64,000 nt of DNA from UBA5189 sp035631615 (GTDB taxonomy: Bacteria; Chloroflexota; Limnocylindria; Limnocylindrales; CSP1-4): positions 8,643-72,642 of the forward strand of contig DASQIK010000044.1 of the NCBI GenBank assembly GCA_035631615.1. The letters run 5' to 3'. The notes beneath the pieces were generated by a model. The model was given only the letters and a program-made list of their open reading frames with translations, was not told the origin of the DNA and made no database searches. The position numbers and the translations under genes were made by a program. Below, piece after piece: positions 8,273 to 16,925 of this stretch (positions are counted from its first letter, which is position 1; each line of letters starts with the position of its first letter).

Positions 8273-9763
8273 CTAGCGCAGCCCGCCCGACGCCTCGGCT
8301 TCGAAGGACCCGGTGGCCGGCGCTCCGCGCGCGGGCGAAGCCTCGGGCAGCAGCCGCGGCGCGATCAGCCAGCCGAGCGCCGCGACGAAGGCGCCGGCCG
8401 CGATCGCCGCGGCGAGGCCCGGTGCAGGCCCGGCGCCGGCGCGCACCGCGGCCGCGATGAACGCGGCGGCGACACTCGTCCCGAACGCCGTGCCGAGCGC
8501 GTCGGACAGGGTCAGGCCGGCGGTCACCTCGCCCTGCGACTCTTTCGGAATGTCGCGCAGCACGATCAGCGCGAACTGGGCGTAGGCGAGGCCCATGCCA
8601 TAGCCACCGAAGGCGAAGATCGGCACCGCGAGCCACGACGGGATCGCCGGGAGGAGGATCAGCCCGAGGCCGGCGATCCCCAGCGCCACCACCGGGAACC
8701 CCAAACGCACGAAGCGCTCGTGCGGGATGCGGCTCGACAGGCGCGCCTGCGTCCACGAACCCATGGTCCACGACACGGTCGCCGCGGTCAGGGCGATGCC
8801 CGCGCCGGCGGCGGACCAGCCCCGAACCTGCACCAGCAGTAGCGCGACGTACGCGTCGATCGTGAAGAACGCGAACGTGATCATGCCGCGCAGCAGCACG
8901 GCAGTCGGGTAGCCGCGGGCCGCGCGGAGCGTACCCGGCGGCGCGAGGCGCGCGAAGGCCCAGATCGTGATCACGAGCCCGGCGGCCCCCAGCCCGATGA
9001 TCAGGGGCAGCTGGCTCGACGCGAGCCCGGAGGTCATCACGGCGACCCCGAACCCGACGATCAGCCCGTCCCGGATCCTCGTGCCGCCGGAGCTGCCCTT
9101 CGCGCCGCTCGGCGCGTCGTGGACGTTCCGCAGGCCGCGGTACGCCATCGAGCCCGAGACCGCGAGGAGCGGGAGCAGCCCGAGGAAGATGAACCGCCAG
9201 CTGAACGCCTCGGCGACGACGCCGGCCACGGCCGGTCCGAAGATCCCGGGCAGGATCCAGGCGGTCGACATCGTGGCGAACATCCGGGGCCGGAGGTGCG
9301 CCGGGAGGCTGCGGCCGATCGCCACGTACGCGATCGGCGGAATCGCACCGCCGCCGATGCCCTGGATGAGCCGCGCGCCGATCAGCATCGGCATCGAGAT
9401 GGCTGCGCCGCCGAGCGCGAGCCCGATCGCGAACAAGGCCAGCCCGAGCAGGAACGGAATGACGACGCCTCGCCGGTCGATGAGGCTGCCTGCGACCACG
9501 ATGCCGATCAGCGAGCCGACCAGGAACGCCGAGAAGACGAGCCCATACAGCTCCAGCCCGCCGAGCTCGCGGGCGACGATCGGCATCGCCGTGGAGACCG
9601 CCAGCGCCTCCGCGGCGACCAGGGTGATCGTCAGGACGAGCCCGAGCGTGAGCGGACGTCGCTCGGGCGACCACAGGCCGCCCTCCTCGGGCGGGACCGG
9701 TTCGCCGTGAACCACGAGGCTCTCCGGGTGGACGAGCTCCTCGGCGGTGATCTCGTCGGGCAT
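8273..9763 (-). CDS. MFS multidrug-type exporter
   Basis: A 496-residue integral membrane protein with twelve or more hydrophobic helices after a polar 35-residue N-terminus. The MFS motif A region reads GSLIDRRGVVIPFLLG, and RLIQGIGGGAIPPIAYV corresponds to the motif-B/C area of drug:H+ antiporters. Members of this DHA group expel hydrophobic drugs or metabolites with proton influx; substrate cannot be deduced. The C-terminal 25 residues are polar and Gly/Ala rich. It precedes the apt-mtnA-ahcY run on the same strand, with 55 bp between. Confidence 0.85.
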   Translation of the reverse strand: MPDEITAEELVHPESLVVHGEPVPPEEGGLWSPERRPLTLGLVLTITLVAAEALAVSTAMPIVARELGGLELYGLVFSAFLVGSLIGIVVAGSLIDRRGVVIPFLLGLALFAIGLALGGAAISMPMLIGARLIQGIGGGAIPPIAYVAIGRSLPAHLRPRMFATMSTAWILPGIFGPAVAGVVAEAFSWRFIFLGLLPLLAVSGSMAYRGLRNVHDAPSGAKGSSGGTRIRDGLIVGFGVAVMTSGLASSQLPLIIGLGAAGLVITIWAFARLAPPGTLRAARGYPTAVLLRGMITFAFFTIDAYVALLLVQVRGWSAAGAGIALTAATVSWTMGSWTQARLSSRIPHERFVRLGFPVVALGIAGLGLILLPAIPSWLAVPIFAFGGYGMGLAYAQFALIVLRDIPKESQGEVTAGLTLSDALGTAFGTSVAAAFIAAAVRAGAGPAPGLAAAIAAGAFVAALGWLIAPRLLPEASPARGAPATGSFEAEASGGLR

Positions 9764-9898
9764 CCGGGGAGTATGTCGCGGATCTGCCGCCCCGCGCGGA
9801 CCGCGTCAGGTCATCTGCTCGGTCGGCAGGCCTGCGCGCCAGCGTTCACCGTGCCCCCGAGGTACTCCTGGGCGAGGCTGAATGCGGTACGGCGGGCG

Positions 9899-10100
9899 TC
9901 ACCGCCGCTCGAGCGCCACCCTCAGGCCGAGCCCGATGAGGACCGAGGCCGCTCAGGTTCCCGAAGATGGTGCGCTGGGCGAGCGGCGTTCCGCCGAGCA
10001 GGACCTGCCGGAAGACGAGGGCCATGTCCGGCCCCGGCACGACCGTGATCAGGATCGAGCCGCCGAGGAAGAGGAACAGCTGATCCAGGGGCACCGGCAT
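9899..10100 (-). pseudogene. LysE/RhtB exporter remnant with internal deletion and frameshift
   Basis: From ATG at 10100 the frame reads MPVPLDQLFLFLGGSILI and PGPDMALVFRQVLLGG, the canonical N-terminus of LysE/RhtB amino-acid exporters. After FGNLSG (about residue 50) it runs out of homology, while another frame immediately continues ASVLIGLGLRVALERR and stops at 9899, which is the usual extreme C-terminus of the family. About 130 central residues are therefore gone and the two ends are out of frame. The bases 9764-9898 next to it contain no gene I can support. It is a dead gene between the MFS exporter and the ABC permease. Confidence 0.7.
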
Positions 10101-10122
10101 CGAGGCGAGGATGCCAGACGGG

Positions 10123-12843
10123 TCAGCGCTCGCGAAGGGCCGCCACCACGCTGAGCCTCGACAGGCCACGATCCGCGACCGCCAGCGCGACCAGCAGGGA
10201 CACGATGATTGCCGCCGTCATCGCAGCCGTGAGCGTGAGCGGGATCGCGGGCAGGTCGGCCGGCGGGTCGAACACGCCGGCAAGGATCTGCAGGAGGGTC
10301 AGCCCGACGAGACCGCCGGTCAGCAGCCCCGTGCCGATGCCCGCAACGCCCACCACCAGCGCCTCGCCGGCGATGGTTGATCGAACCTGCCTGGGCTCCG
10401 CCCCGATCGCGATGAGGGTTGCCAGCTCGCGCCGGCGGTCTGCGAGGCCGGCGAGGAGGAACAAGGCGACACCGACGGCGGCGATCACGATCGCGAACGA
10501 GACGTCGAGGCCCACCAGGCTGCGCAGGTCGACGGCTGTGATGCTGTTCGCGAGCCGAGCCGAGGTCGTGCTGAGGTCGGCAACCTGCCAGCCTGCCCCG
10601 AGCCGGGCCGCGACGGCTGCCGACGCTGCCGCGACGTCCCCATCGGCGCGCGCCAGTGCGAACGAGATCCGGTCGTTGCCGGTCTGCGCGGCGACGTAGG
10701 CGAGGTTGCCGACGAGGAATGCGTCCTTCGGCGCAGTCGGGAACTCCAGGGCGATCCCGGCCATCGTGAACTCCACGGTCCTGAGGGTTCCAGTGGCGTC
10801 CGGCACCCGGATGCGCAGCCGGTCGCCGGGCACGATGCTGTAGTCCTTGGCCGTCTCCGACGAGACGAGGATGGCGTCCGGTCGCGCGCGAAGCGCGGCC
10901 ATCGCAGCGGCTGCCCCCGACCCAGCGAAGAAGGAGTCCGCCAGTGGTGCCACCGCCGGGAGGGTCGCCGTGTCGATGGCCAGCAGGTCCTGCGCCTCCG
11001 GCCCGACGTATACGACGCGGTCGACGAACGGCGTCACCGCGGCGATCCCGGGTCCGGAAAGACCCGCAATCTGCCCTGACGCAACCTGGCCCGTGGGTGT
11101 CACCTTGAGGTCAGCACCGAGCGTCAGCTCGGCGTCGACGCGCTGCTGCTGGCGATACGTCGCATCGAACATGAGCACGCTCGTCGCAAAGCCCACGGCG
11201 AGCGCGAGGACCACGATCGCACGCGCCGCAGCGCCGGCCCGTGCCACGAGGGATCGAGCGGCCAGGTCCCCGCCGGGGCCGAGCGGGCGCCGAAGGCTGG
11301 CGGCGAGCCATCCGCCGCGGCGCAGCACGAACCCCACGATGCGCAGCAGCAGCAGCGTCCCGCCCAGCCAGAACAGGAGCGGTGCGAGGAACGAGGTCAG
11401 CGCCAGCGTCACCGTCGGGTTGCCCTCGGCGTTCAGGACCGGGTGCAGGCCGGCGCCGCCGGCGACGACGTACACGACGACGCCACCGACGAGCGCCACG
11501 ACGTCGAGCCCGAGGCGCTGCCACAGCGGCGGCCGGTTCCGCTGGAGCTCCTGGCGCCCCGATCCGATCTCCTCGCGGAGCTGGGCTCGCAGGGGCAGCA
11601 GGGCGGCGGCGGTCGCGAGGAGCGTCGTCAGCAGCACGGCGACGCCGATCGCCGCGAGGATTGCGGCGGCCCCGCCGGCGGCCGCCAGGTCGGTCCCGAA
11701 CAGGGCGACCGCTGCCGCCGCGCCGATCACCGCGCCGATGCACGAGCCCCCGAGCGCCGTGAGGACCGTTGCGCCCACGAACACGGCGACGAGCTCGGGC
11801 CGTTTCGCACCACGCGCCCGGAGCAGCGCGGCGTGGCGGCGCGTGGAATCGGCGGTTGCGTCGGCTGCAAGTCGCGAGAGCGCCAGGGCCAGCATGATCC
11901 CGGGCAGGGCCAGGAAGATGAACAGGATCTGCCCCCAGGCAAGGTCCGCGCCGAGCGGCTCGAGCGAGGCGCTCGCGTCATCGACCCAGGTGAAGGCCCC
12001 GGCGCCCTGCCGCTCGACGCGGCGCCGCACCGAATCCAGCCAGAGCTGGGCGCTCGCGGGGTCGCCCGGCAGCTGGGCGTGGTCGAGGCGGACGTGGAGC
12101 TCCATTCGCACGGCCGGCTCGGGTGCGAAGACCGGGGTTGCCGGCCCCCTTCCCGCGGCACCCGCCGTTCCGGGATCGGTTGCGACGGCGCCGGTGGGGA
12201 TCCGCGGCAGGACCATCGACGCAAGGTCCCCCGCCGCCATGATCGCGACGTTGGTGGGCGGGTTCGCTCCGGCGGCACGGTGGGCAGGGTCGATCGGGCC
12301 GAGGAGGAGATCGGCCCCGGCGATGGACACGATGCCGCTGACGCGCAGGGCGACCGTCGCGCCGCCCGGCAGGCTGAACGAGATCGTGTCGCCCGGCACG
12401 GCGCCGAGATTCGAGGCGAGGTCGCGGCTGATCGCGATCTGACCGGGCTGGAGGCTGCCCGACGAAAGGCCGAACAGACCCGTCTGGGACGTGTAGCCGG
12501 CGTCGATGCCGATCAGCACGCCGACGCTTGTCTGCGTCGCGGTCCCGGCCTTGTTGGTCGCGGCGCTGTCGAAGTGCGCGAGCTGGAAGTCGGAAACGGC
12601 ACGGACTGCGGGGTCGGCCGTCACGATCGACCGAGCCGCTGCGGCAGTGCCGCCGTTCGCGATGATCACCTGGGCATCCACGGGCAGGTCGGCCAGGGCT
12701 CGCCTGGTGACCGTGTTGCCGGACGCGGCTCCGAACAGCAGCACGCTCGTGATCAGCGCTGCTGCGATCGCGATCCCGACGATGGCGGCCAGCGACCGCC
12801 GCGGTTCGCGGAGGACGAGCCGCAGCGAATGACGCAGGATCAT
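10123..12843 (-). CDS. FtsX-like ABC transporter permease (MacB/LolE type)
   Basis: A 906-residue membrane protein with a start helix (RRSLAAIVGIAIAAALITSVLLFG), large extracytoplasmic MacB-like regions and two FtsX domains: one at about 290-420 (including AVFVGATVLTALGG) and one near the C-terminus (VSFAIVIAAVGVALFLLAGL through MTAAIIVSLLVALAVADRG). This architecture belongs to type VII ABC systems, which use ATP hydrolysis for mechanotransmission: lipoprotein release, peptide export or antibiotic resistance. Two ATPase genes lie directly upstream in the same operon (2 bp and TTGA-overlap spacing), then a lipoprotein and a two-component system. That grouping suggests a regulated envelope or antimicrobial response exporter. 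Confidence 0.88.
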   Translation of the reverse strand: MILRHSLRLVLREPRRSLAAIVGIAIAAALITSVLLFGAASGNTVTRRALADLPVDAQVIIANGGTAAAARSIVTADPAVRAVSDFQLAHFDSAATNKAGTATQTSVGVLIGIDAGYTSQTGLFGLSSGSLQPGQIAISRDLASNLGAVPGDTISFSLPGGATVALRVSGIVSIAGADLLLGPIDPAHRAAGANPPTNVAIMAAGDLASMVLPRIPTGAVATDPGTAGAAGRGPATPVFAPEPAVRMELHVRLDHAQLPGDPASAQLWLDSVRRRVERQGAGAFTWVDDASASLEPLGADLAWGQILFIFLALPGIMLALALSRLAADATADSTRRHAALLRARGAKRPELVAVFVGATVLTALGGSCIGAVIGAAAAVALFGTDLAAAGGAAAILAAIGVAVLLTTLLATAAALLPLRAQLREEIGSGRQELQRNRPPLWQRLGLDVVALVGGVVVYVVAGGAGLHPVLNAEGNPTVTLALTSFLAPLLFWLGGTLLLLRIVGFVLRRGGWLAASLRRPLGPGGDLAARSLVARAGAAARAIVVLALAVGFATSVLMFDATYRQQQRVDAELTLGADLKVTPTGQVASGQIAGLSGPGIAAVTPFVDRVVYVGPEAQDLLAIDTATLPAVAPLADSFFAGSGAAAAMAALRARPDAILVSSETAKDYSIVPGDRLRIRVPDATGTLRTVEFTMAGIALEFPTAPKDAFLVGNLAYVAAQTGNDRISFALARADGDVAAASAAVAARLGAGWQVADLSTTSARLANSITAVDLRSLVGLDVSFAIVIAAVGVALFLLAGLADRRRELATLIAIGAEPRQVRSTIAGEALVVGVAGIGTGLLTGGLVGLTLLQILAGVFDPPADLPAIPLTLTAAMTAAIIVSLLVALAVADRGLSRLSVVAALRER

Positions 12844-12845
12844 CG

Positions 12846-13577
12846 TCAGGCCGGCCCAGCGGCGCCGGCGAGGCGCGCGTCGCCGGCGGCGGCCGTCGCA
12901 GCTGCCGCACGCAACCGACCATCGAACATGGCGTACCGCCGGTCGGCGCGCGCGGCACTGACCGGGTCATGGGTCACCAGCACCAGGCTCGCTCCCCGGC
13001 GCCGGACGGCGCCGATGAGCAGTCCGAGGACGTTGTCGCCGTTCTGGACGTCGAGACTGCCTGTCGGCTCGTCGGCGAGGATGACCGCGGGCTCGATGAC
13101 GAGCGCGCGCGCGATGCCGACCCGCTGGCGCTCACCGCCGGACAGCTCGTCGATCCGGGCGCCCACGGAGGTCCCGAGCCCGACTTCGTCCAGCGCCGAT
13201 TCCGCGTGCCGGCGTCGTTCGTGCTCGGGGGTGCCGGCGAACGCTAGCGGGAGCGCCACGTTCTCGGCGGCCGTCAGGCTCGGCAGGAGGCCGAAGGATT
13301 GGAAGACGATCCCGATTCGTCGCTGGCGCAGGCGGGCGCGTTCCGTGGCAGTGAGCCGCCACAGGTCGTGGCCGAGGACCGTGATCTGGCCCCGGTCCGG
13401 CGCCTCCAGGCCCGCCAGCAGGCACAGCAGGGTCGACTTGCCGGACCCCGATGGCCCCTCGATGGCCGTGAACGTGCCGGCCTCCACGTCGAGATCCACG
13501 GCATCGACGGCCGTCAACGTGGTCGCCCCGGGAGTGCCATAGGAGCGGGTGACCGCCCGGCACGAGATGACGATCAA
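12846..13577 (-). CDS. ABC transporter ATP-binding protein (LolD/MacB type), second copy
   Basis: A 243-residue nucleotide-binding subunit. Walker A is GPSGSGKST, the Q-loop is in GIVFQSFGLLP, the signature is LSGGERQRVGIARAL, Walker B is VILADEPTGSLD and the switch His is in VTHDP. Start is TTG at 13577, overlapping the TGA of the preceding ATPase gene as TTGA; no ATG or GTG fits better. It pairs with the FtsX-type permease that begins 2 bp downstream. The C-terminal 25 residues are an Ala/Gly-rich tail not needed for catalysis. Confidence 0.9.
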   Translation of the reverse strand: MIVISCRAVTRSYGTPGATTLTAVDAVDLDVEAGTFTAIEGPSGSGKSTLLCLLAGLEAPDRGQITVLGHDLWRLTATERARLRQRRIGIVFQSFGLLPSLTAAENVALPLAFAGTPEHERRRHAESALDEVGLGTSVGARIDELSGGERQRVGIARALVIEPAVILADEPTGSLDVQNGDNVLGLLIGAVRRRGASLVLVTHDPVSAARADRRYAMFDGRLRAAAATAAAGDARLAGAAGPA

Positions 13578-14263
13578 TGGAGCCGCCGATCGGCCACGAC
13601 GCGACCGTCCCTGAGCTCGACGATGCGGTCGGCGCGGCTCGCAATCTCCGGATCGTGCGTGGCAAGCACGACGGTCATGCCCTCGCTGCGATGGGCCTCC
13701 TGCACCAGGTCGAGCAGCATCGCGGCGTTGCGCGAATCGAGCTCGCCCGTGACTTCGTCGGCAAGCACGATGGGCGCCCGGCTCGCCAGGACCACGGCAA
13801 GGGCGGCACGCTGCTGCTCGCCCCCGGAGAGCTGGTTGGGTCGATGCCGCTCGCGCGCCCGGAGCCCGACTCGCCCGAGCAGCTCCATGCATTCGGCGTT
13901 CGCAAGGTGGCGGCCCGCCAGCGTGGCGGCAAGGCCGACGTTCTCCAGGAGGTCGAGGAACGGCACGAGGTTCTGGCTCTGGAAGACGATGCCGACCCGA
14001 CGCCCTCGAATGCCGGCACGCTCGGTCTCCGTGGCCCTGGCGAGGTCGGCACCATCGACCAGGACCGTGCCGGCCGTGGGCCGGTCCGAGCCGGCGAGGA
14101 GCTGGAGCAACGTGGTCTTCCCGGACCCGGAACGACCCATGATCGCCACGAACTCGCCGCGCGGGACCTCGAGGTCGATCCCGCGGAGCGCGATTGTCTC
14201 GACGTCCGCCTCGCGATACACGCGGATCACGTTGCGCAGCTCGATGATCGGAGCGTCGCTCAC
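13574..14263 (-). CDS. ABC transporter ATP-binding protein (LolD/MacB type), first copy
   Basis: A 229-residue ATPase starting at GTG 14263, whose GTGA overlaps the lipoprotein stop; a TTG six bases earlier is possible but breaks the overlap habit of this operon. Walker A is GRSGSGKTT, signature LSGGEQQRAALAVVL, Walker B VLADEVTGELD and switch His ATHDP. Note Val in place of the usual Pro in the D-E-P motif. Two tandem ATPases for one 906-residue permease suggest that they form a heterodimer, which fits the two FtsX halves of the permease. The encoded domain is complete. Confidence 0.9.
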   Translation of the reverse strand: MSDAPIIELRNVIRVYREADVETIALRGIDLEVPRGEFVAIMGRSGSGKTTLLQLLAGSDRPTAGTVLVDGADLARATETERAGIRGRRVGIVFQSQNLVPFLDLLENVGLAATLAGRHLANAECMELLGRVGLRARERHRPNQLSGGEQQRAALAVVLASRAPIVLADEVTGELDSRNAAMLLDLVQEAHRSEGMTVVLATHDPEIASRADRIVELRDGRVVADRRLH

Positions 14264-14904
14264 GACCAATGGAAGCTCTGGATCATCTGGCGGAACGCGT
14301 CGATGTTATCGACCCCGTCCGGCGTCGACAGGCTGACGACGGCGAGCCCGGCGCTGCCCGGCACGTAGTACCGGTCGACGGTGGAGGGCACCTGCTTGCC
14401 GGTGACCGGATCCGGGGATGCCGGCAGGTGATAGGCGAGGTGCACGTACGTCGTGCTGCCCACCGTGACGGTGTCCTGCGTGATCAGCTGGAAGCCCGCC
14501 ATCGCGGTGAGCGCGGGCAGGTCGGTCGCGGCCACGTAGCCGGCGACGTCCGAGGTCGCCGGGCGAACCTGGACCGTCTCGCTGCTGTCCTTGTCGCGCA
14601 CGACCACGCCGTCCGGCTGTGGGCTGACCTGCCAGCCTTCGACGTACTGGATCGAGAACGCGGGATTCACCCCGTGGTAGGCAAGGAACACCGCGTTGTC
14701 CGGGATGTCGCCGCTCGTGGTGCCGACGCCGGTTTCCGGGGCGAGACTGTCCGCGGGGGTTGCCGCGGCCGACGACGGCGTCGACGCCGGCGACGGGCTG
14801 GCCGTCGCGCTGCAGCCCGCGATCAAGAGGAGCGCCGGGAGCAGGGCGGCGACGGACCGGGGCGTCCCGGGGCGCGTCAGGCTGCGAAGGGTCGAACGTG
14901 GCAT
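14260..14904 (-). CDS. Secreted lipoprotein of the FtsX-type ABC operon
   Basis: A 214-residue protein with an Arg-containing N-terminus, a hydrophobic core ALLPALLLIAG and a lipobox ending IAGC (Cys at about 30), followed by a Ser/Ala/Pro/Thr linker of about 30 residues. The mature domain (FSIQYVEGWQVSPQPDGVVV, then ATDLPALTAMAGF) resembles the PsbP/DcrB-like fold common in actinobacterial and Chloroflexi lipoproteins; this is resemblance only. It is the first gene of the operon with both ATPases and the permease, so it may be the extracytoplasmic partner or cargo of the exporter. A small hairpin (14934-14950) lies between it and the histidine kinase gene. Confidence 0.75.
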   Translation of the reverse strand: MPRSTLRSLTRPGTPRSVAALLPALLLIAGCSATASPSPASTPSSAAATPADSLAPETGVGTTSGDIPDNAVFLAYHGVNPAFSIQYVEGWQVSPQPDGVVVRDKDSSETVQVRPATSDVAGYVAATDLPALTAMAGFQLITQDTVTVGSTTYVHLAYHLPASPDPVTGKQVPSTVDRYYVPGSAGLAVVSLSTPDGVDNIDAFRQMIQSFHWS

Positions 14905-14976
14905 CCGAAAACGTGACCTCGGCGTCGATCAACGGCCGGGTCTGCCGGCCAATCAACCCGAATATCGCCCCGGAAT

Positions 14977-14992
14977 CTGAACCTCACCTGAA
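14977..14992 (-). promoter_or_regulatory. 11-bp spaced direct repeat, candidate response-regulator site
   Basis: On the minus strand TTCAG occurs twice with exactly 11 bp periodicity (plus-strand CTGAA at 14977-14981 and 14988-14992), about 75 bp upstream of the lipoprotein start and spanning the histidine kinase stop codon. OmpR/PhoB-type regulators bind such 11-bp direct repeats. A similar CTGAACCT-containing cluster lies upstream of the regulator gene at 16741-16762. The assignment is inference from spacing. Confidence 0.35.
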
Positions 14993-15946
14993 GCGCGGAA
15001 CGGCGAGCCGGAAGGTCGCGCCCTCGCCGGGCCGGCTGGTCACGCTCAATCGACCGCCGTTGCGTCGGGCCAGGCTGCGGGCGATGGTCAGCCCGAGACC
15101 GTTTCCATCCTGCATGCCGGCGTCGGCGCGAAGGCGCCAGAACGGCTCGAAGACCCGCTCGAGGTTCTGCGCGGCGATCCCGGGACCCGAATCGACGACC
15201 TCGACGATGACATCCCGTTCGACCATCCTGGTGCGGACACGCGGAGGGCTCGTGGCCCCGGCGTGGCGATACGCATTGGCCACGAGATTCGCGACGATCC
15301 GACCGACCTCGTCGGGATCGACCGCGACCGGGAGATCGGCGCCAAGCACCGTCCTCGGGCGAGGCAGCGTCGGGTGCGCCGTTGCGAACGCGCTCAATGC
15401 CTCGGCGACGACCACCGACATGTCGACCGGGGCACGGTGCAACGCGGGCGGCAGCTCATCGGCCCGCGCCAGGAGCAGCAGGTCGTTCGTGAGCTGGGAC
15501 AGGCGTCCTGCAGATTCCACCACCGTCTGGAGTGCCGCCCGGAGGTCCGCCTCCGAGGCCGGCGCCGCGAGCGCGCCTTCAGCCGAGGCGCGGATGGCGG
15601 CGATCGGCGTGCGCATCTCGTGCGACGCGTCGGCGACGAAGCGACGTTGTCGCGCCTGTGCCTCGCCGATCGGGCGGAGCGTCCGCGACGCGAGGAGCCA
15701 CGCCGCGGCCGCGACGAGGGCGATCACGAAGACGTCCGCCGCGACGAGTGCGTAGCCGATCCGATCGATCGTCAGCCGGTACGCGGCAGCCGCCGCCTGG
15801 TCGTTCGTCAGCTCCGGGCCCAGGTCGAATGTCGGGGCCAGCGCGGTCCTGATGCCGACGTAGAACGCGACGCTGAAGACGCCGAGCACGAGGACGAACA
15901 GCACCACGTACAGGATCGTGAGGTGGACGCGCGTCCTCGCAAACAT
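14984..15946 (-). CDS. Sensor histidine kinase
   Basis: A 320-residue kinase with two transmembrane helices (LYVVLFVLVLGVFSVAFYVG and VAADVFVIALVAAAAWLL) enclosing a short extracytoplasmic loop of about 35 residues. The H-box is FVADASHEMRTPIAAIRA, the N-box NLVANAYRHAG, G1 DSGPGIA and G2 GNGLGLTIARSL, so it is catalytically complete. No HAMP domain is obvious. The small external loop fits intramembrane-sensing or partner-sensing kinases. Its ATG at 15946 overlaps the stop of the response regulator (ATGA), so the pair is coupled. The downstream lipoprotein/ABC exporter is a likely target. Confidence 0.93.
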   Translation of the reverse strand: MFARTRVHLTILYVVLFVLVLGVFSVAFYVGIRTALAPTFDLGPELTNDQAAAAAYRLTIDRIGYALVAADVFVIALVAAAAWLLASRTLRPIGEAQARQRRFVADASHEMRTPIAAIRASAEGALAAPASEADLRAALQTVVESAGRLSQLTNDLLLLARADELPPALHRAPVDMSVVVAEALSAFATAHPTLPRPRTVLGADLPVAVDPDEVGRIVANLVANAYRHAGATSPPRVRTRMVERDVIVEVVDSGPGIAAQNLERVFEPFWRLRADAGMQDGNGLGLTIARSLARRNGGRLSVTSRPGEGATFRLAVPRFR

Positions 15947-16626
15947 CAGCTCGATCCGAATGCCCGGATGCGATAGCCCGACCCGCGAACGGTCTCGATC
16001 AACCCGTCCCGGCGGCCATCGTCCACCTTGCGCCGCAGGCTCCGAACGTAGACCTCGACGATGTTGGACTCGGCCGCAAAGTCGGCATCCCAGAGCGCCT
16101 CGATGAGTCGCTCCTGGGAGAAGATCTGTCCGGGATGCCGAGCCAGGAGCTCGAGCAGCGCGAACTCGCGCGCCGTGAGCCGGACGTCACGCCCGCCTCG
16201 CCGGACGCCCAGGGTCGCCGGATCGAGCTCGAGGTCGCCGATGGAGATCGTCGGCGCCCGATCCTCGACGCGCCGACGCCCGAGTGCCCGCACTCTGGCG
16301 CGGAGCTCATCCATGGCGAACGGCTTTGCCAGGTAGTCGTCCGCACCGCGATCCAGTCCGGTCACCCGATCCTCGACGGCGTCCATCGCCGTGAGGATCA
16401 GGATCGGCGCGGCGAACCCGCGGTCGCGCAGCGCGGCGCAGATGGCAAAGCCGTCAAGCCCGGGGAGGACGACGTCCAGGATCAGCAGGTCGTAGGCATA
16501 CGAGTCGACCCAGCGCAACGCCTCGCGCCCATCGCCCACGGCGTCCGCGGCGTGCCCATCGGCGAGCAGCGCGGACCGCACTGCGTGGGCGATCGGCAGC
16601 TCGTCCTCCACGATCAGGATCCGCAG
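15946..16626 (-). CDS. OmpR-family response regulator with apparent CTG start
   Basis: The receiver domain starts RILIVEDE and has the phospho-acceptor in LILDVVLPG (Asp51), the Thr in ILTAMD and Lys in YLAKPF; the C-terminal winged helix ends TVRGSGYRI. With CTG at 16624-16626 as start the protein has 226 residues, the standard OmpR length. GGAGG lies seven bases before this CTG, and no ATG, GTG or TTG exists in frame upstream at a sensible distance. The next in-frame GTG (the Val of LIVEDE) would delete the first beta-strand. The start is therefore read as CTG. It is coupled to the downstream kinase. Confidence 0.9.
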   Translation of the reverse strand: MRILIVEDELPIAHAVRSALLADGHAADAVGDGREALRWVDSYAYDLLILDVVLPGLDGFAICAALRDRGFAAPILILTAMDAVEDRVTGLDRGADDYLAKPFAMDELRARVRALGRRRVEDRAPTISIGDLELDPATLGVRRGGRDVRLTAREFALLELLARHPGQIFSQERLIEALWDADFAAESNIVEVYVRSLRRKVDDGRRDGLIETVRGSGYRIRAFGSS

Positions 16627-16740
16627 CGGTAGGCCTCCATATCGTTCGTCATCATGACAGCGGAGCGCCGTCGACCAGCTGCTCCGGCCTAGCGGAAGAC
16701 GCGGAGGCGCCGCCGGTCGACGGCAACGCGGGTATCGCGG

Positions 16741-16762
16741 CTGAACCTGAATCCAGGCTGAG
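16741..16762 (+). promoter_or_regulatory. CTGAA repeat cluster between regulator and secreted-protein genes
   Basis: CTGAA at 16741-16745 and 16747-16751 and CTGAG at 16758-16762; the last two are 11 bp apart. CTGAACCT is also found at the lipoprotein operon (14977). It lies 115-135 bp before the response regulator (minus) and about 165 bp before the secreted-protein gene (plus), so it could serve either. The rest of the 299-bp region 16627-16925 shows no gene or other clear signal except the strong ribosome site at its right end. Confidence 0.3.
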
Positions 16763-16925
16763 CGCTCGCCCTGGAGCCGCCGAGCGACACCGACCCGATC
16801 GAGGCCGCCGGCATGTGCAGGCCGTGACAGAGCGCATGAGGCGCGCAGAACCGGGATCCGATCGGGCCAACGAGGCGTACTTCCCCGCAGGCGCACATTC
16901 CGCGCCGTTCGACAAAGGAGGTCTC

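Noticed and set aside
10101..10169. Upstream start for the LysE remnant inside the ABC permease gene
   Set aside because: The family N-terminus begins at ATG 10100; upstream residues have no homology.
14934..14950. Rho-independent terminator between the histidine kinase and lipoprotein genes
   Set aside because: The stem is only six base pairs with no T run, so read-through is likely.
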